64,000 nt of DNA, from assembly GCA_016647705.1 (NCBI GenBank), contig CM028330.1:35663534-35727533 (forward strand), in the 5' to 3' direction. Of the stretch, positions 1-11,456 are shown in pieces. This DNA comes from Eucommia ulmoides. Its lineage: Eukaryota; Streptophyta; Magnoliopsida; Garryales; Eucommiaceae. Position numbers and translations under genes: made by a program. Every line of letters starts with the position of its first letter. Positions within the stretch are counted from its first letter, which is position 1. The notes under the pieces were generated by a model. It was not told the DNA's origin and ran no database searches. It saw nothing but the letters and a program-made list of their open reading frames with translations.

Positions 1-289
1 TGGGAGGGTTTTCTCTTGAGTTCTTCAAAGAACTTTTCGGAACTTATCAAGTTTTCTTGTGGTGTTCAACCTTTTGGTTCGTGATTTTCTTGTAATCATT
101 GGATCAAGGATTCTCTTATACCTTTGGTTCGTGTTTCATTCATAAACGTCGGGTCAAGGTAATTTATCAACTTTCTGTATTTTCTTATGTTCTTCATTTC
201 CAAATCTGAATTTAGATACGATCCTTTGTGAAAAAACCCTAAATTGGTTTCGGGTCTCACTAATCCTTGGTGAGGTTCACATCAGCAAG
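1..289. other. Unassigned sequence at window start
   Basis: I see no coding region, RNA gene or repeat boundary here. The stretch is moderately AT-rich. The pyrimidine-rich run before a CAG near 285 could be a splice acceptor for the coiled-coil remnant that follows, but nothing else supports that. Confidence 0.3.
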
Positions 290-856
290 CGCATTGCTAG
301 GGAGCCAACTAAGCAAAGCATACAAAATAGAAAACGACTCCCTAAGCTAGTCTGCTCTTCGGATAGAGAATCTCGGACTCCCTACTGATTAGCAGAATCT
401 CAAGTCACAAATTAATAAGCTTAAGGTCAAGTTAGCCTCCTATAAGCAACGCACGAAAGACCAGGAGTAGTAGTCTCAGGCCACCGTTGCCCGGGATAGG
501 GAGAATGGTAGGTCAAAGGCAGTGGGGCAATAGAGAAAGGGTCCCGCGTATCAGGAGCTTCAGGAGAAGATGGCTAACAACATCCTGGAAGTTGGGAACA
601 AGGCCACAATGAAGGCCATCCACCGCTTGTACCCTGACTTCCCCTTGTCCATGTGAAGATAGAGTTCGTAAAGCTAGAGGATGGTGACAGGCATGAAGGC
701 GCTGGGCAAAGCAATGCTGAGAGGGATGGCGCTGATGAGGGGGCCCTTAAAGATGGAGAGCTCGACGATTCTCTCCCCTCCGAGACACCTTTAATTTTAA
801 GGGCGGGGAGGACTGAGCTTTGGGCCATCGCTTCCTTAGCACTTAGGATTTTATAG
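290..856 (+). pseudogene. Broken coiled-coil retroelement-type reading frame (C-terminal end)
   Basis: One frame reads as a charged, helix-forming protein rich in Lys, Glu, Gln and Arg (for example KQRTKDQE, then AYQELQEKMANNILEVG). It then has an acidic tail containing GADEGALKDGELDD and stops at 854-856. The frame is interrupted by stops near 470, 530 and 653. Such coiled-coil tails are common in plant retroelement gag-like and plant-mobile-domain proteins, but no diagnostic domain is visible, so the family is unresolved. It lies just outside the left LTR of element A and may belong to the older element into which A inserted. The opposite-strand frame over the same bases is taken to be a shadow. 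Confidence 0.4.
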
Positions 857-1048
857 AATTTTTACTTATTCTTTTTGTCAACTTGTACTGGATGGACAAC
901 CCCATATTTATGTAATGGGCTAATGACCCCCTCTTGTACATCTCCTGAACATATGAATGTAAATTATATTTTGTGTACTTCTGCGAGTCTGTCCCTTCTT
1001 CCTGATGTTTTTGCCAATTCATTTTCTGCTCGTCATTATTTTTAGAGT
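857..1048. other. Flanking sequence between the coiled-coil remnant and the element A LTR
   Basis: This AT-rich stretch has no recognisable coding content. It could be the 3' untranslated part of the preceding remnant. A clear target-site duplication matching the far side of element A (after 18742) was not found. Confidence 0.3.
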
Positions 1049-4000
1049 TGTAAAATTTTGAAAAACATTTTTTAAAAAATATATATATTAAAGAGAAGGG
1101 GTTTTAAAAGTGTCAATTTTTTCATAAAATAAATAACTTAAGTCATTTTTTGAAAAATGAGTCCCCACCTAGCATTGAGTTCAAATGGTGTGCTAGGTCA
1201 CCGAATTTTAGAAAACAAATGATTTGAAAAATGGCTTAAGTAAAGTTTTGACTCCAAAAATGCAATCCAACCAAAGATTCGTTTTTAAAGGGCTGGGGGG
1301 TCAGTTACGCTCGAAAAAGATGTTAGGCACCACAAGACGTCCGTCTAAAGAAGGTACCTTATCTAACTAAATCCAATTAAAATTTAAATCTAAATGTTTC
1401 ATTTGATTTTGAAATCTCTTCCTATAAGTTTTTTTAAAAAAAATTTGATTCTTTTCTTTTTTTTTTTTTTTCTTCTATTGAGAAAACTTTTATTTTCCTA
1501 ATGTTTTTTAGTTTATATATATATATATAAGGGAAAACATTTTTTTTTGGTTTTAGCTTTTTGTTTTTCTAAAGAGAAAACATTTTTGTTTTTAGGTTTC
1601 TTTTAAAAAATAAAAAATTAAAAGAGAAAACCTTTTTTTGAAATATAATTTTATTTAAATAAGGAGAAAGCATTTTTTTTTTTTCTTTTTCAATTTTTTC
1701 TTGCTTTTTTTTTCCTTTTTTTTAAAAATGGAAAAAAAAAATAGTTTTCATGAAATAAAATGGAAAAATAATTTTTTTTAAAAATTTTTGAAATGTTCCC
1801 CCATCATGGTTGCTTATAAAATATCGATGATCTAATAAGGATGACCCTCAATAGGTTTAATGTCTCGGGTTTTAAATTTGGGTTATTTTGATAAAATGAA
1901 AGATCATGGATGCCAAAATGTATTTTTTGAAAAACTCTTTTTGTTTTGTTTTTTTTATTTTACTAAATTTTCTCTCTTTTTTTTTTTTTTTTTTGAATAA
2001 AACATAAGGGGTTTGATTTGATTTAGAAAACATTATAAATCACATTTTGAGAAAATTTCATTCTTTAAAAAAAACCATTTTCAAATGAAAATAATTTGAA
2101 ATAACTTCGTTTTTAGTGATTTTACAGAAATACTCCTCTCTTGAAAAGATTATATTTTCTTATTCACAAAAATGATTGATTTTTAGAAAACTCATTTTTA
2201 CAAAAAAAAAAAACTATTTTTTTTTACATATTTTATAATAAAACATATATGAAATACATATAATAAAAATTCCTTCCATTTTATCAACTTATCCCAAGCT
2301 CAAAACCCTGCTTAAAGAAGTGCCCTCCTAAACCCACCGTTTGAAAATTTAACACTGTTTGAGAAATTTGAAAATGGTGGTACAGAAAAGTCTCCCTTTC
2401 TCAGATTTCAAGTTAAGATTTTTTTTTATTATTATATTTTTTTTTGTTTTTACGATTTTCATTTTTTTTGGATTTGTTTTTTCTTGATTTTTATTTTTAT
2501 TTTTGGAACAATAGAGATCAATTCATTTCTTTATTTTCAGGTGCGAGAAAGTAAATATTTATAATAGCATAATAACATTCTATAAAGTGCGTAAAATAAA
2601 ATTACAGAAATAAAATAGCAGAAAGGCGCAGAACAGGAAAATAAAAGCGTGGATAGGCGCGGAACAAAAAGCAAGAAACTTCTAACCATTTATATATACA
2701 AACATGTGTATGTGTTTAGTCACAGAAACCTAGTCCCTTTTTTTTTTTCTTCTTTTTTTTTCTTTTTTTTTTATGGTTGAAGGAACCTAAGGAACCACTC
2801 CCCACAATTTTTTTTCAAATCCCAAGAAAGAGTAAGAGGCTGCCTTTTATAGGTAGTCTCATCCCTATGTTCATGCACAAAAAAAAATAATGATAAAATT
2901 CTATTAATTATTCTTTGATTTAAGGGGACAGTTGTCCACGTGCAGGTAGCGTTGTTCGCGTGCGCGCACCCCAATTTTTTATTTAGTCTTTGCCTTTTTC
3001 CAAAATTTAAATCAAGGTTTTCACCTAGCAAAGACTTGAACCCTGGCCATTTACTTAAGAGGAAGAGAGTTCTTCCACCAATCTACTATGTTCAATCTCT
3101 CTTTTTCTTTCTTTTTTCCTTTTCTATTTTCTTTTTCTTTTTATTTTATTTTTTTTCGTTTCAATTTCTTTTATTCTTGATGTTATTTTCCCTAATCAAT
3201 TATACAGAAACACAATTGGATTATCAAAAGTTCAATCGATCTTAAAATGGTTGTTTCCAATTGTTTACTAATTTCATGAATTTTCGAAAATACCCAAACT
3301 TTGGGGTCAAAATGAAAATTTCTTAAAACTTTCAATTTCAATTGTTTTTTGCCAAATTGAACTTTGAAAACTAGGATTAACAAAATAAAACATGAAAGTT
3401 TTTTTATGATTTATTTCAACCTGCTCAATTTAGCCTCAAAATAAATTTTCATTTTGACCCCAAAATCCTCTTTTGACTTTCCGAAATTAGAGTTTCGATT
3501 CGAGTTTTTTAAGAATTAATACTTTTAAAATATTTGATAAGAAAATTTGAATCAAAATTGGTCCATGTTAAATGACGATTTGAAGTTTCTCAACATTTCA
3601 ATTAGGCGCCCTAAACTTTCTAATTCGGCAAACTGTCTCAATCAGCTTGCTCGGGGGACCAATTGGAATCATGAGACATTTATTTAACTCGTTTAAGATT
3701 AATTGAACATTTCAAAAATTAATTTCAAAATCTAAGGCCAAATATCAATCTTTCAAATTTTTAATTTAGTCCCAAAACTTTTTCAAAAGGAACAATTTTG
3801 ATTCAACACCCATAATTGAATAACCTTTCGACTTAATCGGATTTTTGAGATATTAATTTAATCTTAGAGACTTAATTTATTATTTCAAACATCTAATGAA
3901 ATCAATAAGGCTTCCAATTGCAAAATTCAAGTTAGAATTAATTCCTGAAACCTTCAAATCGACCCTCAATTTATTTGGATATTCTCAAAATTCATGAATA

Positions 4001-4098
4001 ATTGACTCAGCAAAAAACCAACATTTTATTTTTATTTATTTATTATTTTTATTTTTTTAAATGCTATGCATAGGCGAGACAAAATGCGGTGTCTACAG
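1049..4098 (-). repeat. 3' LTR of element A
   Basis: This region aligns by eye over nearly its whole length with 14971-18742. Shared blocks include the one around 1160-1200 (the 'gtgtgctaggt' block), the 'gttaggcacc' block near 1322, and the 'ggtgtctaca' end at 4089-4098. On the minus strand it starts TGTAGACACC. It is about 0.7 kb shorter than its partner, which has extra tandem units and poly-T tracts. Long poly-A and poly-T runs fill 1430-2470. The low end is blurred (about 1035-1049). Confidence 0.8.
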
Positions 4099-4112
4099 CT
4101 GCCTCTTTTTGT
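4099..4112 (-). other. Polypurine tract of element A
   Basis: Read on the minus strand the bases are AAAAAGAGGCAGC, directly abutting the LTR start TGTAGACACC. This is where plus-strand priming would be expected in an LTR retrotransposon. A similar tract abuts the LTR at 62625. Confidence 0.7.
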
Positions 4113-4414
4113 CATGCAAGTTCACTCTTGATGACAAAGATAGGAGACACACACCATTTTGTTCCGCCAATTGAGTGAGTGCAATACAAGAAGATGATGA
4201 ACAAAATCCTATGAAATGTTCCCTAGCCTATGGCTAGGGTAATGCATGCTTAGAGAAATAAAACTTACTTGGGAATCGACCCATCCTTTTTTATTATGGA
4301 AACCTTACCAAAATTATGACCGAACCCATGTGGGTTACCTATGTACTTTGGAGAAACCAAAGATTAGGTCAAATGTAGTTCAGCGAATGCCCCTCGGGGG
4401 GGCTGGAGAGAACA

Positions 4415-5117
4415 CTCACGACGAACTCATTACGAACAATAATCGTTTAGAGGATTAATGAGTGGAGATGAGATGGAAATGGATCGTGACGAACGGAATT
4501 TATTTAGAGGAATAGAAGACAACTCATGACGGACAAAGTCTGTTTAGAGGAATGGGGAACGACTCATAACGAATAAAGCCCATTTAGAGGAATGAGAGAT
4601 CACTCATGAAGAACAAAGTTTATTTAGATGAATGGAGACGACTCATGATGAACAAGGTTCGTTTGGAGGAATGGGAAATCACTTATGACAAACAAAGTTC
4701 GTTTAGAGGAACAGAGAAAACTCATGACAGACAAAGTCCGTTTGGAGAAAGGGAGATAACCCATGACGAACAAAGTTTGTTTAGAGGAGTGGGGACTACT
4801 CATTACAGACAAAGTCTATTTAGAGGAATGGAGACAACTCATAACGGACAGGTCCGTTTAAAGGAATGGAGACAACTCATCACGAATAAAGTCCGTTTAG
4901 AGAAATGGAACACAACTCATGACGAGTAAAATTCATTTAGAGGATTAGAGACTCATGCATAATGAACCAAATTCGTTTATAGGAAATAAAGACAACTCAT
5001 GACGAACAAACTTCATTTAGAGAAAATGAGAACAACTCAAAACGAACAAAGTTCATTTAGAGGAATGCGAGATAACTCATGACGAACAGAGTCCGTTTAG
5101 AGAAATTAAAGATAACT
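4415..5117. repeat. 39-40-bp tandem array in the element A 3' untranslated region
   Basis: About 16 imperfect copies of a 39-40-bp unit lie head to tail, typified by GACGAACAAAGTTCGTTTAG followed by a purine-rich half ending ACAACTCAT. Each unit carries a short palindrome, ACGAAC-AAA-GTTCGT. The repeat gives a spurious repetitive open frame on the plus strand. The array lies between integrase and polypurine tract, the position known in Tat-lineage elements as a hypervariable 3' untranslated region. Confidence 0.85.
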
Positions 5118-6469
5118 TCATTGCTTACGGCAAAGGGAGGATGCAAAATAAACAACTCGTATAATATGTTCCCCAACTCATGGCTGGGGCAAGAATAACG
5201 AGACCTATGATGAAGATGCCCGAGCCTGCAACTGGGAAAATGACAAATTTAGAGCCTTAACAATGGGCAGACACAATATAATGTGCCGCAGCCTATGGCT
5301 GGGGCTAGTACTTACTTCGAATATACCTCTCAGGAATGGATGACTCATTAAGTCGATAAGTGTCACAGAATGAAAGATTACCTTGATCATCCAACCCTTC
5401 CGGAGAGTGATAGTGGCCTACGCATCTTAACTTGTAGGATTTCCTACAAATGATTGATCACAAAATTTCCCATAACATGAATAAAAATTGGACACTAATG
5501 AGTGATCCTGTTCCCTTCTCCTTTAGTTGCAATCCTTCGAACTTTTTCTTGGGTACTGAGGGTCATCTCTGCTTAGTTAATCTACATTACTCGAATTGAT
5601 CTCAGAGTAATAGTAGCTAGGCCCCTTATGATCCTTCTCACAAATCCCAGAAGGTAATTAACTTGAACATGAAAATCTTATTTCCACTCAGAAGCAAAGC
5701 TCAAATACGGGTTACACAATTCTCATCAAATTGTCTCCGTTTAGCGTGCGAGACTCAAGTTTCCATCCCAGCTACTTAGCATTTCAGTGCTTAGGGTTTT
5801 GTATTCCTGCATGTTGTGTATTTCCTCAAGTCCTGCAAAACCAATTTAGCCAAAAACGGGCAAAATGTGTAAAATTTTACTAAAACAAGTACCTTAAACG
5901 CTAGGTATGATATTTGCGAGATTATGAGCCGGACTGTCTAGAGTATGATTTCAATACAATTCTAGACTACATCTAATGTTCATTTCACAAATTCTCACTC
6001 AAATCGATTCCATCAGGTTCTGACACTAAAGTCATTCATTATTGATGAAAGTCGGCTTATAGTAAGAAAATGAAAGGAGACCCCTGACGAATCGATCCGC
6101 TGCTTTTTAACTTTGCTATTCCATTTTGTTCACTTTTTGCTCGTGCCAATTTTTCCCTCAACGTACTTTTGGATTTTCACTAAGGCCGGCTCCCATATTT
6201 TTGCACCTTAGCGCCTTTTCGAGTTTTCACTCGGTCGGTGGTTTTGTATCTTGCTATGATCCCTACAATTTTTTCATGGCACTCTTTCGAGTTTTCACCA
6301 CGTTTGGGTCACACTTATTCTTCTTCCATCTTTTACCCTCGTCACTTTTTGGTTAAGAGTCTGTTTTTTTTTTTTTTTTTTAACAGATAATCATGCTCGC
6401 AAAAGAAATTGGTAAGCAACTCATTTCATTAAACGAAGTACTTCTTTACAGAATCTGAGTTTATAGGTT
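5118..6469. other. Rest of the element A 3' untranslated region
   Basis: No coding domain is recognised between the end of integrase and the tandem array. A short motif close to CCTATGGCTGGGGC recurs near 5180 and 5290. The region is consistent with the long non-coding 3' segment of Tat/Ogre-type elements. Confidence 0.5.
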
Positions 6470-6473
6470 CAAG

Positions 6474-7480
6474 AAATACATCACCATCTCTTGGAGAATC
6501 AACGCTCCACCGCTCAAGACTTTGTGGACTATGAAGGGCCCCTCCCAATTGTGGGCGAACTTTCCTTTAGCTTCATCTTGAAATAGAAAAAAAAATATTC
6601 AACACAAGCTTATCGATGCGAAAGACTCGAGGACAAACCCTTTTGTCATGGGCTCTCGTGATCCTTTGCCTATATCAGCCATAGTAAATTGTCTTCAACT
6701 ATTTTTCATCAATGAGGCAGAGTTATTCCAGCCTTTGTTGTACCCACTCAATCTCTTCATGCTTGGCTTCCATAACCACTCTCAGGGAAAGAATCTCAAC
6801 TTCCGCGGGGATCACCGCCTCTATCCCATAGACCAGAGAGTAAGGCGTCGCCCCCATTGAGGTTCGATAAGCCATTAGAGCATAGGGAAACATGAAGTCA
6901 CATTCCTTGTAATTGTCGATCATCTTTCGAATAATTTTCTTGATATTTGTATTGGTAACTTCTACGGCCCCGTTCATTTTTGGGCGGTACGGTGTCGAGT
7001 TTCAATGCTCCATCTTGAACTGCTGACAGATTTCTTTGATGTCCAAGCCTTTCAAATTCTTGGCATTATCAGTGATTAAGGCCTGCAGCAAACTGTACCT
7101 TATCACAATGTTTTTCTTGATAAATTAGGCTACTATTTTCTGAGTTACCCGAGTCAGAGAAATTGCCTTTACCCACTTGGTAAAATAGTCGATTACTACC
7201 AAGATGAAACGATGACCGCTAAGAACCTTTGGAGTGATTTTCTTGATAATATCCATCCCCCACATTGAGAAGGGCCAAGGGTCCACCAGGAAATGGAGTT
7301 GTGAATAAGGGACACGGATTTGGTCACCATGGATTTGTCACTTATGACATCTCTAGACAAGCTGGACACAATCATTTTCTATCGTCAGCTAGAAGTGGAC
7401 GGTCCTTAGGATCTTCCTTGCAAGCATAAAGTTGCTCATATAGGGCTCACATATGCCATTGTGGACTTCTTTCATTAACT
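6474..7480 (-). pseudogene. Element A integrase (broken)
   Basis: Minus-strand frames show integrase pieces in order. There is a zinc-binding-like stretch around 7330-7400 with RCHK and QIHGDQIRVPYSQ. The catalytic core has WGMDII and VIDYFTKWVKA near 7150-7270 and TDNAKNLKG near 7055. Then NGAVEVTNTNIKKIIRKM and TGATPYSLVYG-type sequence span 6840-6977, and a GKFAHNWEGPF C-terminal segment is near 6550. Stops and frame shifts separate the pieces, for example a stop after the QQFKMEH segment. Known role of the family: inserts element cDNA into the host genome. This copy cannot encode a working enzyme. Confidence 0.85.
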
Positions 7481-8104
7481 GGATAACCTCTTCCGCCCCG
7501 ACACACCTCAGCAATGCCATGTTGGGAGATTACTTGTATAAAGTTTCTCAGCTTATAAAGAACTGCTCGGTTAGCCTCCAAAGGGTTTTTCGATCCACTC
7601 CAGATGCTCCTTCTGGATATTCTCGATTCTTCAAAAAAATCTTAATATTATGGTACGATAGGTCCTCGGCAGATCTGGCCTCAAGTTAACAACAATGGGC
7701 CAATTGACGTTGAACCCGAATTACTATCGAGATTTAGTCAACGTCTTCTTAGGTCAGCTAGATGATAGACGCCAATATAGCCAAGGCATCAGTAAAATCA
7801 TTCTGAAGCCTCAAGATACTCTCAAACTTGATCATGTTAAACTACTTACAGAGATCCAAAATATGATTGTTGTACACAACAAGCGTTGAATCCTTTGTCG
7901 CATACTTATCAGTCACTTGGTTGATAATTTGTTTTGAATCCCGTATACCAGCAACTCTTTGATTTTTGTATCGATGGCTAATTGAAGTCCCAAAATACAT
8001 GCCTCATACTTCGCATGATTATTGGTGCTCTGAAACTTTAACTTGGAAGCCAGAGGATAATATTTCTTAGCTGGGGAACAGAGGACAGCTCCGATTCCTA
8101 CCCC
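7481..8104 (-). pseudogene. Element A second RNase H-like segment (broken)
   Basis: Near 8000-8060 the minus strand encodes FQSTNNHAKYEACILGLQLA, the signature of the extra RNase H domain (aRNH) reported in Tat-lineage elements between RNase H and integrase. The rest of the interval shows only short frames with stops. Family knowledge: RNase H removes the RNA strand of the RNA-DNA hybrid in reverse transcription. The plus-strand frames here are treated as shadows. Confidence 0.6.
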
Positions 8105-8877
8105 TCAAGAAGTCACTACTCCATCGAAGTACATTTTCCAGACTATCTCATCTTCTTCTTCATCCACCAAATAGATTGAATCATCTGGGAAATGGGTTTC
8201 TAGTGGCTGACGGTCCATTTCAATTGGACAACTAGCCAATTGATCTGTTATGTCCTGACCCTTTACTGACTTCCGAGTCTTGTAGATGATATCAAATTCC
8301 GTTAATAGCATTTTCCACTTTTCTATTTTTCCCAATAGGACTGGCCTCTCAAAGAAATACTTCAGGGGATCCCTTCTGGCTATTAAGTATGTGGTCAATA
8401 GAAGCATGTAATGGCGTAATCTTTAAGCAGGAAAGGCCAAGGCGCAACAGGTTTTCTCAAGCAATGTATAGTTCTCCTCGTACTTCTTGAAACGTTTACT
8501 TAGATAATGAATGGCTTGATCCTTCTTTATGGATTCATCCAGTTGGCCTAAGATAGCACCTATGGAGGAGTCTAATATTGACAAATACAGCAAAAGCGGA
8601 ACTCCTACCGGAGGTCGTGCCAAGATAGGCGAGTTAGTCAAGTAAGTTTTAATCTTTTCCAAGGCAGTTGGCAATCATCATTCCACCATCCATCACTCTC
8701 TTTTTTAAGCAACTTAAAGATCAGCTCACAGGTGGTAGTGAGTTGGAAGATAAATCTAGCAATGAAGTTTAATCGACGCAGGAAACCACAAATCTCTTTT
8801 CTATTCTTTGGCGGTGACATTTCAATAATGGCTTGGGCTTTTGCAGGATCAATCTTGATCCCATGGTGATTTACCAT
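8105..8877 (-). pseudogene. Element A RT thumb/connection and RNase H (broken)
   Basis: Three minus-strand pieces tile the domain. The first (8638-8877) has GIKIDPAKAQAI and SPPKNRKEICGFLRRLNFIARF, the typical region after the RT catalytic core. The second (8423-8674) has a LLLYLSILDSSIGAILGQ RNase H start and AIHYLSKRF. The third (8105-8407) has LLTTYLIARRDPLKYFF and a downstream RNase H segment. The overlap of the first two pieces marks a frameshift near 8650-8670. The order and motifs match gypsy polyproteins. The copy is not functional. Confidence 0.8.
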
Positions 8878-9821
8878 GAAACCTAAGAGTTTTCCCGTTG
8901 TTACCCCAAAGGCGCACTTTGTTGGATTGAGCTTGAGCTAATACTTTTGAAGCCGATCGAACATCCTATTTAGGTGATAGAGGTGGTCCTCATTTTCTCG
9001 AGACTTGACAATCATGTCATCAACATAGACCTCCATTTCCTTATGCATCATGTCATGGAAAAGGGTTGTCATTTCTCTTTGTTACATTACCTCGGTATTT
9101 TTGAGACCGAAAGGCATTGCTCTATAGCAGAAAACTCCCCATAGTGTGGTAAAGGCTAGGCATTGCTCTATAGCAGAAAACTCCCCATAGTGTGGTAAAG
9201 GCTATTTTTTCTTGATCTTTTTCATCCATTAGAATTTGATTATAGCCAAAGAATCCATCAAAAAACGAGTAGAGTTTGCACCCAGCAGTGTTGTCGATGA
9301 TTATATAGATGTTTGGCAGTGAAAAGTCATCTTTTGGGCTTACTCGGTTGAGGTCGCGATAATCCACACAGACTCTAATTTTTACGGAAGACTTCAACAT
9401 TAGAATGATGTTGGAGAGCCATTCATTGTAGTTGCATACCTCAATGATCTGGGCATCAAATTGCTTTATAATATCTTCCTTGACCTCGAGACTAACAATA
9501 GGTCTTAACTTCCTCAACTTTTGCAATGCATCCTGGTTTTAGAGGCAGCCTGTAGGTCATAATGCTTTTGTCTAGCCCCACCATATCATTATAGGACCAG
9601 GAAAAGACATCTTCATAGGCAACTAAGAGAGCAATCAGTTCCTTCTTCTCCGAGGTAGTAAGCGTTGATCTAACTTTAACTTCTTTAAGATCCTCCAGGG
9701 GCAAATTTACCAATTCTGTTATATCGGCACTGGGAATTAGTTTATTCTCATATTCCATAAAGGCTTTCCAAATCTCACCATCATCCGGTAGAAATGAGTC
9801 TTCCTCTATTTTTATTCCCAT
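8878..9821 (-). pseudogene. Element A reverse transcriptase (broken; 46-bp tandem duplication)
   Basis: The minus strand carries the lead-in LPLKPGC (9492-9821), then EVKEDIIKQFDAQIIEV, KIRVCVDYRDLNRVSPK, a decayed FFDGFFGYNQI and an intact catalytic YVDD at 9016-9027. The frame shifts near 9524 between the first two pieces. A second break is a perfect 46-bp tandem duplication (9112-9157 and 9158-9203) just after the WGVFCYRAMP motif. Since 46 is not a multiple of three it destroys the frame. Family role: copies element RNA into DNA. Confidence 0.88.
9112..9203. repeat. 46-bp perfect tandem duplication inside RT
   Basis: The 46 bases at 9112-9157 are repeated immediately at 9158-9203, with no mismatch seen. 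The unit holds the RT motif region read on the minus strand. The lack of divergence suggests it arose later than much of the element's decay. Confidence 0.9.
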
Positions 9822-10103
9822 CAGATCATAGTCTAGTTCAGTATTGAAGCATACTCATCGCATTCAAACTCAGTCGTATCACATTCATCATATATTGGTG
9901 ATTTGGGTAACCTGAAAAAGTAAAAATTTAAGCATTTGAACCATAATTTGGGGATAGAGCAGAATTGCATTCATTGAGATAAGCCATTACGAAGAAAAAA
10001 ATCTTTTCCATCCAGAAGACTAGCTGAATGGAAAGATGAATACAATATTTCCCCAATTTTACCAAAATTCCCGGTGCACCGAGATGACACAAGAGTCCCA
10101 ATT
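9822..10103. other. Element A inter-domain segment between protease frame and RT
   Basis: This 282-bp stretch lies between the protease-containing frame and the RT lead-in. It encodes no recognised domain and has stops in the minus-strand frames. In Tat-type polyproteins this would be linker sequence. Confidence 0.4.
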
Positions 10104-11456
10104 TTATTTCTTTTCAATTCTTTCCACCTTGATGTCAGTCTTGTAACTTAGTCCCACCTTCAGGGAAATGACATTCACAGTTGCTTCATTAAGGACTTTT
10201 TTAGGATGAAGTTGGAATCCCACAGCCCTGTTTTCTTGGTTGATTGTTTGTACTAGATATGGGAACAAGACCCAAATGTGTGGGATTACTAACGGTTGAT
10301 CACTTATGGGTATGATTTTTCTGTCCCGGAAAAACTTGGTCCTATCATCTTTGGTGGGTTTGTACCCTAGTCCGAAACTTCCTATTTTCTCTTGGACATC
10401 GATCGGCTTTGTCATTCCATCCATATTGATTCCAAGTTCCTTTTTGGGGACGCATCCTAGAGACCTCATCTCCTTGGCTATAGAGATTACGGCATTTGAC
10501 AATGATAGGACTAACTCGTGTCTACCTTCCTTCACTATTGTGGTATTTACGACGTCAAACACGTGATAAGAGGCCTCAAGCCTGTCATTTTCTACTTTCT
10601 TTCCTTTAGCTATCAATGGTATATACCGACTTATTGTTTGACGAATAGGTGAAACATTTAGGTCTGCCTTGATTATATATAGCATATTGTCAATAATGAA
10701 CTTGATTCTTTTGTGCAGTGATGAGGGTATTACACCAGCGCTATGGATCCAAGGCCTTCCCAACAACATATTATATGACACCTGTATGTTCAGCACTTGA
10801 AAAGTCACATTGAACTGGATCGGTCCAATCTCAATCGGCAAATCGATTTGCCCGATGGCATATCTTTTAGTTCCGTCAAAAACCCGAACTATTGTCTTTG
10901 AGAGACGGATGTTAGCTAAATCAATCCCCATATCTTTCAATGTTGTAATCGGTATAATGTTCAACGCTGACCCATTATCAATTAATACTCGGGATATGAA
11001 CATCTCGTGACTCTCCGCTTTTATGTTTACAGTCTTGTTGTGACCAGTACCAACTTCATCAATGTCGGCATCAGTAAAAGTGATGGTGTCTGATCCTAGC
11101 ATTTGTTGAACCAACAAAATAAACTTTTCTGGTGGGGTTGTACTCAACAAGTGGGTTTCGTTCATGAGTTTCAACAAGGCTTGTCGGTGTACCTTGAAGG
11201 ATAAAAGTAATGACAGTATCGAAATCTGCGTCGAGACTTTGCTCAATTGTTCTACAACCTTGTATTCAGAATTCTTCATCGCCCTTAAGAAATCTTGAGC
11301 TTCTTGGTCAATCACGGGTTTCTTTAGGGCCCCTTTTAGATCTTTCTCAAGGACCCGAGTCAACTCATTTGGGGGTGTATACTCAATCGGATTGGGTAAT
11401 CCCTCCACCTTCTTTGGATAAGATTGGAAATGCTTCACCATCTTTAGTTTTAGCAA
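10104..11456 (-). pseudogene. Element A protease-containing frame, 450 codons open
   Basis: This is the longest open frame left in element A. The N-terminal third matches the gag-protease linker of Tat-type elements (SEYKVVEQLSKVSTQIS, then ALLKLMNETH). The aspartic protease core is around residues 160-235, with VLIDNGSALNIIP (active-site D-N-G) and NMLLGRPWIHSAG. The C-terminal third includes LGCVPKKELGINM and GFGLGYKP-like sequence of unassigned function, known in this lineage downstream of the protease. The family enzyme processes the element polyprotein. Its methionine need not be a true start, since the frame is only the uninterrupted part of a larger decayed gag-pol. Two long plus-strand frames over it are shadows. 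Confidence 0.85.

Noticed and set aside
3026..3100. tRNA-like text (ACTTGAACCCTGGCC and nearby)
   Set aside because: It occurs in both LTRs of element A (again near 17700), lacks a foldable cloverleaf, and is therefore part of the LTR rather than a tRNA gene.
4606..4929. Open frame of 107 codons on the plus strand with repeated KVRLEEW-like text
   Set aside because: It is just the translation of the 39-40-bp tandem array; units are not conserved as protein and no homology is apparent.
4415..5117. Possible CRISPR array
   Set aside because: Repeats are contiguous without unique spacers and lie in a plant retroelement.
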